Positions 1 to 5,471 of a DNA stretch of 6,238 bases are shown here, piece by piece. The notes under the pieces were generated by a model. The model was not told where the DNA came from. It did not search any database and was given only the letters and a program-made list of their open reading frames with translations. Source of the stretch: Oscillospiraceae bacterium (GTDB lineage Bacteria > Bacillota > Clostridia > Oscillospirales > Ruminococcaceae); NCBI GenBank assembly GCA_031285645.1, contig JAITVU010000192.1, forward strand, positions 1-6,238, written 5' to 3'. Made by a program: the position numbers and the translations under genes. Within the stretch, counting starts at the first letter, position 1. Each line of letters starts with the position of its first letter.

Positions 1-1
1 G

Positions 2-1168
2 CAGAGAACCCAGGCGCAGCCCCAGAGAGAGTACAACGAGCCGAGAAAGAGGAAATCTCAGAAGCAGGTATCGTATCGGTGGTTCAGGGCTATTCTGATG
101 GTTATCGCGACAGTAGTGGGCTGTGTGTTTATCGCGCTTTTCATTCTGGACAGCGCGCAGGATTTGTTCGGGCTGAATCAGCCGGATATTGTTATTGAAA
201 TCAATATACCTGAAGGCTCGTCAAACCGCGAGGTGGCCCAAATCCTCGCCGATAAAGGGATTATCACCAAATTGTCCACGTTCATGATCTATTCCGGTTT
301 AAAAACGGAGGAGGGTGATTTCAAGTCGGGCGATTATATCTTTAACACCAACATGGGGTATGACCAGCTGATATCGGCTATGAAAAACAAGACGGTTCAA
401 AAAGAAGTGGTGACGATCACTTTTATTGAAGGCCGCACGGTACAGGAGATTGCCAAGCAGCTGGATGAGAAGGATGTTTGCGGTGAGGAGGATTTCCTCG
501 AATATCTGCAGACAGGTGAATTCGATTATGAGTTCATGGACAGGCTGCCGGACGATGATTTGCGCTTCAGAAAGCTCGAAGGATACATTTTCCCCGACAC
601 CTATGATTTTTACGTCGGAGAAAAAGTCGAGAGTGTCGCTGCGAAATTCCTTGCGAACTTTCAAAGGAAAATGACGGACGAAATGGAAACCAGGATGACA
701 AACCTCAATCTGACGATGGATGAGATGATCACACTGGCCTCAATCATTCAAAAGGAGGCGGGCGATCCTGACGAGATGAAGCTGGTATCGTCTGTCTTTC
801 ACAACAGGCTGCGCAACGCCGAGATTTATCCCAAGCTGCAATCGGACGTTACTATATATTATGTAAATAACTTTATTGAGAAACAACTGAATGTGGTTAA
901 CCAGACTTTGTATGACGCCTACAACACCTATGTTTGCGACGGGCTGCCGGTCGGACCGATCTGCAACCCGGGCATGGACGCCATAGAGGCCGCACTCAAT
1001 CCGGAAGATACGGAGGATTATTTCTTTGTCACGGATGTAAACGGTAAATATTATTACGCGAAAACCGCTGAGGATCATGAGCAGAATGTCAGAACAGCCC
1101 GCGCCCAGAAGAGTGAAGACGGCAGCGAGGGTGAGATACACGGAATTGATGTTCAGGGCAATGAATAA
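2..1168 (+). CDS. mltG: Endolytic murein transglycosylase MltG (YceG-like), 5' partial
   Basis: MltG is a membrane-anchored lytic transglycosylase that cuts nascent peptidoglycan strands inside the chain and so helps set glycan length. The frame is open without a stop from base 2, so the gene starts before the window; the ATG at 98 falls inside the membrane anchor and is not the likely start. Visible upstream of it is a Gln/Arg/Lys-rich cytoplasmic tail. Counting residues from that ATG: a transmembrane helix at about 1-18, a LysM-like part at about 31-95, then the YceG catalytic domain. Family signatures include LEGYIFPDTYDFY, LASIIQKEA, with Glu220 (755-757) matching the catalytic Glu, LQSDVTIYY and GLPVGPICNPG near the C terminus. 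The domain is complete and ends normally at TAA 1166-1168. A terminator hairpin follows 62 nt later. The family assignment is secure; activity is inferred from the conserved Glu. Confidence 0.96.
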   Translation, partial: QRTQAQPQREYNEPRKRKSQKQVSYRWFRAILMVIATVVGCVFIALFILDSAQDLFGLNQPDIVIEINIPEGSSNREVAQILADKGIITKLSTFMIYSGLKTEEGDFKSGDYIFNTNMGYDQLISAMKNKTVQKEVVTITFIEGRTVQEIAKQLDEKDVCGEEDFLEYLQTGEFDYEFMDRLPDDDLRFRKLEGYIFPDTYDFYVGEKVESVAAKFLANFQRKMTDEMETRMTNLNLTMDEMITLASIIQKEAGDPDEMKLVSSVFHNRLRNAEIYPKLQSDVTIYYVNNFIEKQLNVVNQTLYDAYNTYVCDGLPVGPICNPGMDAIEAALNPEDTEDYFFVTDVNGKYYYAKTAEDHEQNVRTARAQKSEDGSEGEIHGIDVQGNE

Positions 1169-1230
1169 AAACGGGTCAGCGCGGTTGAGGCCGGTTGGTA
1201 TTTTCACAGCGGAATTGTCTCTATAGATAG

Positions 1231-1260
1231 ACAAAGCGCCCGTATTAACGGGCGCTTTGT
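1231..1260 (+). terminator. Rho-independent terminator after mltG
   Basis: A perfect 13-bp stem, ACAAAGCGCCCGT (1231-1243) with ACGGGCGCTTTGT (1248-1260), encloses the 4-nt loop ATTA. The core is GC-rich and the 3' side runs into TTTGTTGT, a poor U-tract, so termination may be incomplete. It lies 62 nt after the mltG stop and 4 nt before the hairpin-rich element. The near-symmetry means it could also act on the minus strand. Confidence 0.7.
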
Positions 1261-1264
1261 TGTA

Positions 1265-1496
1265 AGTGGATTCCTGCGGCAATTGTAGCAGGACAAGCTA
1301 AAAACAGGCACGCTGTTTTATACCGGTTTCGGTTTAAAACAGTCCTGCCGATTGTTTTAAACATGTGGCATACGCCACATGCAGCCGCCTGTACAGGCGG
1401 CCGAAACGTCGTTCATAATGGATTCCCGCGCATAGCGCGGATACGGGCTGCGCCCGCTGATTTAAAACAGTGTAACTGTTTTAAATCGAATCCACT
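1265..1496. repeat. Hairpin-rich intergenic element with 9-bp inverted ends (MITE-like or structured RNA)
   Basis: The stretch is bounded by AGTGGATTC (1265-1273) and its exact reverse complement GAATCCACT (1488-1496). Almost all the sequence between is self-complementary: stems 1272-1277/1288-1293, 1301-1307/1313-1319, 1322-1325/1330-1333, 1332-1341/1353-1362 (10 bp), 1362-1369/1374-1381 (8 bp), a perfect 18-bp palindrome at 1384-1401, 1426-1431/1435-1440, 1444-1448/1452-1456, and a perfect 13-bp stem 1459-1471/1475-1487 with loop GTA that abuts the right end. The word AAAACAG occurs at 1301, 1336 and 1464, and CTGTTTT at 1313 and 1476. TGGATTCC recurs at 1267 and 1419. There is no credible ORF and no clear target-site duplication. 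It could be a non-autonomous mobile repeat, an extragenic palindromic repeat cluster, or a folded RNA; the sequence alone does not decide. Confidence 0.65.
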
Positions 1497-1561
1497 ATAA
1501 CGCTGACGGTCGGCTTTGAGCAAAGCGGCTTGTTTGACCATGTATCGCAATGCAAGTATAC

Positions 1562-1567
1562 AGGAGG
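1562..1567 (+). promoter_or_regulatory. Ribosome binding site that fixes the start of the U32 gene
   Basis: AGGAGG at 1562-1567 lies 5 nt before ATG 1573. Two in-frame upstream starts, TTG 1516 and ATG 1540, have no Shine-Dalgarno sequence and would add residues unlike the family N terminus, so 1573 is chosen. Confidence 0.85.
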
Positions 1568-1572
1568 GTAAA

Positions 1573-2802
1573 ATGTCAATCACACAAAGGCCGGAGTTGC
1601 TATCACCGGCGGGTGATCAGGAAAGGCTGGAAGCGGCGGTTTTATATGGCGCGGACGCCGTCTATCTCGGCGGCAAAATGTTTGGGATGCGGGCGTCCCC
1701 GCAAAACTTTGATCCCGAAGCGCTGGCGGAAGCAGTGCGCTTTTGCCATGAAAGGGATGTCAATGTATACCTGACCTGCAACACATTGCCCACAAACGCC
1801 GATATTGACCGGCTTCCCGAATTCTTCAATATGGCAAAAAAATCCTGTGTTGACGCGTTGATTGTCGCCGACATCGGTGTTTTAATGGCTGCGCGGCGGG
1901 CCTGTCCCGATATGGATATCCATATATCCACACAGGCCGGCGTTGTCAATTACCTGGCGGCCAATGAACTCCATGCGTTGGGCGCGAATCGGGTGGTCCT
2001 TGCAAGAGAGCTGTCATTGGAAGATATTGCTTTAATCAGAGAAAAGACACCGCCGAGCCTCGAAATAGAGGCTTTTGTTCACGGCGCCATGTGTATGTCA
2101 TTTTCGGGACGCTGCCTGATCTCCCAATATCTCACAGCGCGCGATGCCAATCACGGGGCATGCGCGCAGCCATGCCGGTGGGCTTATCATCTCATGGAGG
2201 AAAAGCGTCCGGGGCAGTTTTTTCCTGTTTTTCAGGACAGCGAGGGCAGCTATATATTGAATGCGCGGGATCTGTCCATGCTCGCGCATATTGATAAGCT
2301 GGCGCAGGCCGGCGTGGGGAGCTTTAAGATCGAAGGCCGCGCAAAAAGCGCATATTATGTGGCGGTTGTGACAAACGCGTATCGCTGTGCGATCGACCTC
2401 TACAAGAAAAATCCCATGTCATTTGAGATACCTGAATGGCTTGTGAACGAGACAAGAAAAGTCAGCCACCGGCAATACTCAACGGGCTTTTATTTTTCTC
2501 ATCACGAACCGGGGCAGTACTATGAAAGCGGTGGGTATGTGCGGGAATGGGATGTCGCGGCCATTGTAGAGGATTGGCGGGATGATATGATTATTTGCAG
2601 TGAGCGCAATCGCTTTTTCACAGGGGACATGCTTGAAATTTTGGAACCCGGTAAAATACCGGTTCCTCTGCCGGTCACAAAAATATATGATATGGATGGC
2701 AAAGCATTGAATGCCGCACGCAAACCAATGGAGAAAATAGCGGTTCCGCATCGGAATAAGGTAATAAAAGGCGCAATTATACGGAAAATTAAGGAAATTT
2801 AA
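1573..2802 (+). CDS. trhP: U32-family protein, TrhP/YrrO-type tRNA uridine-34 hydroxylation enzyme
   Basis: This 409-aa protein belongs to family U32, long annotated as a peptidase. Characterised members of this subgroup (E. coli TrhP/YegQ, B. subtilis YrrN and YrrO) are needed for prephenate-dependent 5-hydroxyuridine formation at tRNA position 34. The protein begins with the typical RPELLSPAGD, then a barrel-like region with GADAVYLGG. The U32 signature runs from Glu166 to Ser184 (E-A-F-V-H-G-A-M-C then S-G-R-C-L-I-S). Cys174, Cys181, Cys197 and Cys201 form the conserved cysteine set, probably iron-sulfur ligands. FKIEGRAKSAYYVA and SHRQYSTGFYF follow, then a C-terminal U32_C-like domain at about residues 325-400. 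Its length is close to YrrO (about 422 aa). It lies 404 bp after mltG, as in the Bacillus yrrL-yrrM-yrrN-yrrO order, but without yrrM or yrrN between. The U32 call is very secure; the tRNA role is inferred from the subgroup and context, and a collagenase-like protease role is the less likely alternative. Confidence 0.93.
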   Translation: MSITQRPELLSPAGDQERLEAAVLYGADAVYLGGKMFGMRASPQNFDPEALAEAVRFCHERDVNVYLTCNTLPTNADIDRLPEFFNMAKKSCVDALIVADIGVLMAARRACPDMDIHISTQAGVVNYLAANELHALGANRVVLARELSLEDIALIREKTPPSLEIEAFVHGAMCMSFSGRCLISQYLTARDANHGACAQPCRWAYHLMEEKRPGQFFPVFQDSEGSYILNARDLSMLAHIDKLAQAGVGSFKIEGRAKSAYYVAVVTNAYRCAIDLYKKNPMSFEIPEWLVNETRKVSHRQYSTGFYFSHHEPGQYYESGGYVREWDVAAIVEDWRDDMIICSERNRFFTGDMLEILEPGKIPVPLPVTKIYDMDGKALNAARKPMEKIAVPHRNKVIKGAIIRKIKEI

Positions 2803-3042
2803 CAATTTTTTATTTATTTGTTATATTTCTATTTACATTTGGTCTGTGATAATATACAATACCAGTATATCTTTTGTGACTGAAAAAGATAGATGGTTTT
2901 TGTTTTGCCTTTTTTTGATATAAAAAAACTGCTTTTAAATGGGACAAGTTCTTGGGGAAACTTTTTTAAAGGGTAACATGGTTTACTGGAGATTTAACGA
3001 AATGAATAGTGAATAATTTCTGGCATCGGGAGAGATGACTTA
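2803..3042 (+). other. AT-rich intergenic region and leader of the GGDEF-EAL gene
   Basis: This 240-base gap contains no credible ORF. It holds the candidate promoter 2832-2860. Downstream are small hairpins: 2868-2875 with 2884-2891 (8 bp, at the predicted 5' end of the transcript), an A/U-only stem 2910-2916/2922-2928, and a weak 5-bp stem 2946-2950/2959-2963 running into six Ts (2962-2967). No strong terminator is visible after the U32 stop codon. The leader would be about 175 nt, which is long. I looked for conserved cyclic-di-GMP riboswitch sequence and did not recognise any. The ribosome binding site for the next gene is GGGAG at 3028-3032, 10 nt before ATG 3043. Confidence 0.5.
2832..2860 (+). 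promoter_or_regulatory. Candidate sigma-A promoter for the GGDEF-EAL gene
   Basis: A -35 box TTTACA (2832-2837, 5 of 6 matches to consensus) and a -10 box TACAAT (2855-2860, 5 of 6) are separated by exactly 17 nt in AT-rich DNA. Initiation is predicted near 2867. This suggests that the GGDEF-EAL gene is transcribed separately from the U32 gene. Confidence 0.5.
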
Positions 3043-5208
3043 ATGACCAAGGTGAAAATATCAATATACGGCATTATTATTTTGATTTTTCTGCTGTTTT
3101 GGTCCGCTTATGCGGGATTGATTTTTCAATCTTCAAAGGAATCGACCAGGCAAACTGTCGGCAGTCATCTCATGTCAACGACAACGCAGATTCAAAAATC
3201 CCTGGATTACCGCGTTAAGGATTTATTATTCGAGCTGCGCAGCCATCACGCGGGTGTTGTCGCAAATCTGGAGGATTTAACAGAGTCTCTGCGTGAAATG
3301 GAAACGCTCGACCAAGATCAGACGTTCTTCTATATGGATGGCGACGGCAAGTTCTTTGATCACGGCGGCGCGATGATCGGCGGGCTATTGGATATGGAGT
3401 TCATGTATTCCGCGCAGCGCGAAGGTTACGCGATCGCCGCGATTTCAGAAGTGGCCGACACAGATGTCCCAGGTGTTGCCATTTTGATGACGGTGCCGAA
3501 TCTGCCCTCTTATTTTTTGCTCAATGTAATGCCTGAAAATGTGTTTACTGAAATGCTGTTTGAATGCCTGACCGTGCAGGCCGATTATGCCGCCGTTTAT
3601 AATCAGTGGGGAGACCGGGTTTCCTATTTTTCGTATACGGGGAGACCCGTGGACGACGAATTGTCTCAAAGCATGCAGGCCGGGGCCGTGGATTTCAGGG
3701 TATCGCCCGGCGATAATATCATAGAGTCTGATTATGGGCGGAATTTCAGTGCATACATAAGCCTCGACCATCCCAAGGGATGGATTATGGGTTTATATAT
3801 ACCCACATCTTATTTCATGCCGCTTTTCGGTGGCATGATCCGCGCGTCGGTCATTGCTTTTGTCTCATTCATTCTCCTTGTCATCGCTGTTATTGGTTTG
3901 GATGTATACAATGACTTCGAAAAAAGAAGAGAACTCTATATTGTCAGCAATATGGATAGTTTGACAAATCTTGTGAACGCGGCGGGTATGCAGGAAGCCG
4001 TGATGAATTTTTTCAAGAGGCGACCCATGAAAGGGTACAGCCTTGTATGTATGGATATCATGGCCTTCCATCGATTCAACAGCATGTTTGGTTATTCCAC
4101 CGGAGATTCCCTGTTGCGTGTGGTCGGTGCTGTGCTAAAAAACAATTATGAATGCGCTATGCGCGTGAATGGCGATATTTTTGCCTTTATCGCCCGTTCA
4201 GCGCCAAGTCTGGCCGCTGTTGTGGAGGACAAGCTTAACGATGCGGTCCAGGATGAGCTGGGTGGGCAGTACGTGACCATGATTACCTTTAAATTCGGCG
4301 TGTATCCCATAGAAGATTCAATTCGCAGCTTCCGCGAGATTTACGACGGCGCGTTATTGGCTCTTAAAAACGCCAAACAGCTGGCCAAGCAAAATGAAGT
4401 GGTCTATGATGTGGAGCTGCAGCGTAACGCCGATATGCAAAAAACAATAGAGACCAATATGATGCACGCCTTGACACAAAAGGAATTTTTGATCTATATT
4501 CAGCCGCAGTTTGACGCCGCGACTGAGAAGTGCCATGGCGGTGAGGCCCTGGTCCGGTGGCAATCCGAACAGTTGGGTTTTGTCGGGCCGGATCAGTTTA
4601 TCCCGATATTTGAGAACAACGGCTTTATTGTCGAGATTGACTTTTTTGTGCTTGAACAGGTGCTGACGCTGCTGCAGAATGAGGTTCAGAGAGGAAAACC
4701 GATTCAGCCCATTGCCGTCAACCAGTCCAAGGTGACAATTTCTTTTCCGTATTATTTGGAACGAATCCGGAGTATCATCGCGCGATATGATGTTCCGCTT
4801 GAATATATCGAGATTGAGATAACGGAAAGCGCCTTTGAAAACGATCTGGACACCATTATTCCGCTGATGTACAGTTTAAAGGAGCTCGGCTTCACTTTGG
4901 CCATGGACGATTTTGGCGCGGGCTTTTCATCGCTCAATTCACTGCGCGACATACCTGTCGATGTGCTCAAGATTGATAAAGAGTTTCTCAAAGAATCCGA
5001 TACGTCGGAACGAAGCCGGAAAATAATCAGGAATATCATCAATATGTCGAAGGAATTGGGGATCATGATCATCTGCGAAGGCGTTGAGACGCTGGAGCAA
5101 GCCAGTTTTCTGCGTGATTCGGGATGCGATGTGTTTCAGGGTTTTTATTATTCAAAGCCATTACCCACGACTGAGTTCCTTAAGCATTATCTTTTACATA
5201 TATTATAA
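3043..5208 (+). CDS. Membrane-bound c-di-GMP phosphodiesterase with degenerate GGDEF and intact EAL domains
   Basis: A 721-aa signalling protein predicted to hydrolyse cyclic di-GMP to pGpG at the membrane. Domain order: transmembrane helix at about 7-29; extracytoplasmic Cache/PAS-like sensor at about 30-262; second transmembrane helix at about 266-286; GGDEF domain at about 303-455; EAL domain at about 474-716. The GGDEF signature reads N376-G377-D378-I379-F380, so the catalytic Glu is Ile and cyclase activity should be lost. No RxxD inhibitory site precedes it. Asp338, Asn346 and Asp355, which match metal- and guanine-contact positions, remain. The EAL domain keeps the expected active site: Glu501 (EALVRW), Asn560, Glu592, Asp622-Asp623 (DDFGAGFSSL), Lys643, Glu679 and Gln699. 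The family reading is therefore an active phosphodiesterase, possibly tuned by GTP through the dead GGDEF domain. It has its own candidate promoter and a terminator touching its stop codon, so it is probably monocistronic. The sensor ligand is unknown. Confidence 0.93.
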   Translation: MTKVKISIYGIIILIFLLFWSAYAGLIFQSSKESTRQTVGSHLMSTTTQIQKSLDYRVKDLLFELRSHHAGVVANLEDLTESLREMETLDQDQTFFYMDGDGKFFDHGGAMIGGLLDMEFMYSAQREGYAIAAISEVADTDVPGVAILMTVPNLPSYFLLNVMPENVFTEMLFECLTVQADYAAVYNQWGDRVSYFSYTGRPVDDELSQSMQAGAVDFRVSPGDNIIESDYGRNFSAYISLDHPKGWIMGLYIPTSYFMPLFGGMIRASVIAFVSFILLVIAVIGLDVYNDFEKRRELYIVSNMDSLTNLVNAAGMQEAVMNFFKRRPMKGYSLVCMDIMAFHRFNSMFGYSTGDSLLRVVGAVLKNNYECAMRVNGDIFAFIARSAPSLAAVVEDKLNDAVQDELGGQYVTMITFKFGVYPIEDSIRSFREIYDGALLALKNAKQLAKQNEVVYDVELQRNADMQKTIETNMMHALTQKEFLIYIQPQFDAATEKCHGGEALVRWQSEQLGFVGPDQFIPIFENNGFIVEIDFFVLEQVLTLLQNEVQRGKPIQPIAVNQSKVTISFPYYLERIRSIIARYDVPLEYIEIEITESAFENDLDTIIPLMYSLKELGFTLAMDDFGAGFSSLNSLRDIPVDVLKIDKEFLKESDTSERSRKIIRNIINMSKELGIMIICEGVETLEQASFLRDSGCDVFQGFYYSKPLPTTEFLKHYLLHIL

Positions 5209-5237
5209 AAAGGACACGCAAAGCGTGTCCTTTTTAT
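5205..5237 (+). terminator. Rho-independent terminator overlapping the GGDEF-EAL stop codon
   Basis: A perfect 15-bp stem, 5205-5219 with 5223-5237, encloses loop AAA. Its GC core is GGACACGC/GCGTGTCC, with an A-tract before it and TTTTTATTT after it. The TAA stop (5206-5208) lies inside the 5' arm. The A- and T-tracts are symmetrical, so it can act on either strand. Confidence 0.92.
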
Positions 5238-5263
5238 TTGGCTGGTCATCAAGGAGACTGCGC

Positions 5264-5353
5264 ATGCTTGCATATACAACGATTGTTTTTGAGGCTTTGG
5301 GTGATTTTTGTTTAGCAGGCGCAACGGCTGCTTACGGACTAAAAATACAATAG
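5264..5353 (+). CDS. Candidate 29-aa small protein, unrecognised
   Basis: ATG 5264 to TAG 5351-5353 encodes 29 residues, beginning MLAYTTIVFEALGDF and ending AAYGLKIQ. An AAGGAG Shine-Dalgarno (5251-5256) is spaced 7 nt before the start, better than many real genes and better than that of the following LacI-type gene. The peptide is mostly hydrophobic and small, with a single internal Glu-Asp pair, and could form one short membrane or amphipathic helix. I do not recognise the family. It sits 26 nt beyond the strong terminator, and no promoter is visible in the short gap, so expression would need read-through or an unrecognised start. The same frame is open upstream into the EAL gene, but that part is a shadow. 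It could be a real microprotein, a leader peptide, or chance. Confidence 0.35.
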   Translation: MLAYTTIVFEALGDFCLAGATAAYGLKIQ

Positions 5354-5379
5354 ATTTTTACTAAATATTTAGCAAAAAT
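5354..5379. promoter_or_regulatory. AT-rich palindrome, possible operator upstream of the LacI-type gene
   Basis: The centre CTAAATATTTAG (5361-5372) is a perfect 12-bp palindrome. Beyond one mismatched pair (A5360/C5373), the symmetry continues with ATTTTT (5354-5359) against AAAAAT (5374-5379). It lies 23-24 nt before the candidate -35 box, a plausible position for autoregulation. It lacks the central CG of many LacI-family operators, so binding by the neighbouring regulator is only a guess. Confidence 0.35.
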
Positions 5380-5402
5380 AAACTCAAAAACAGTAAATTA
5401 TT

Positions 5403-5432
5403 TTATCATAGCCCTTGATTTTATGATATAAA
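5403..5432 (+). promoter_or_regulatory. Candidate promoter for the LacI-type gene
   Basis: TTATCA (5403-5408, 4 of 6 matches) and TATAAA (5427-5432, 5 of 6) are separated by 18 nt in strongly AT-rich DNA. An overlapping TATGAT at 5422-5427 is an alternative -10 box. The exact boxes are uncertain. Confidence 0.3.
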
Positions 5433-5471
5433 TTTATTAAGATTAAGAAAAGAGTCAAGGCAGGTACGGAA

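Noticed and set aside
740..1282. 180-codon open frame on the minus strand across the 3' half of mltG
   Set aside because: It overlaps the conserved catalytic region of MltG, has no recognisable domain, and its start lies at the edge of the hairpin-rich element. It is a shadow of the coding frame.
1265..1496. CRISPR array as an explanation for the repeated words
   Set aside because: The repeats are short, unequally spaced and nested in hairpins; there are no regular repeat-spacer units.
1534..1562. Promoter-like TTGACC, 17 nt, TATACA directly before the U32 gene
   Set aside because: Initiation near 1569 would fall after the AGGAGG site (1562-1567) and leave only a few bases before ATG 1573, so it would remove the ribosome binding site. 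It is probably a coincidence.
1516..1572. In-frame upstream extension of the U32 gene from TTG 1516 or ATG 1540
   Set aside because: Neither start has a Shine-Dalgarno sequence, and the added residues do not match the family N terminus. ATG 1573 has AGGAGG at ideal spacing.
2479..2805. Minus-strand open frame of 108 codons opposite the U32 C-terminal domain
   Set aside because: No ribosome binding site or recognisable domain; it lies fully opposite a conserved coding region.
2861..3042. Cyclic-di-GMP riboswitch in the leader of the c-di-GMP phosphodiesterase gene
   Set aside because: The context made it attractive, but no conserved GEMM-type sequence blocks could be found and the region is too AT-rich and weakly structured.
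5084..5263. Upstream part of the 89-codon plus-strand frame ending at 5353
   Set aside because: It lies in another frame of the EAL domain and crosses the terminator. Only the last 29 codons have their own strong ribosome binding site.
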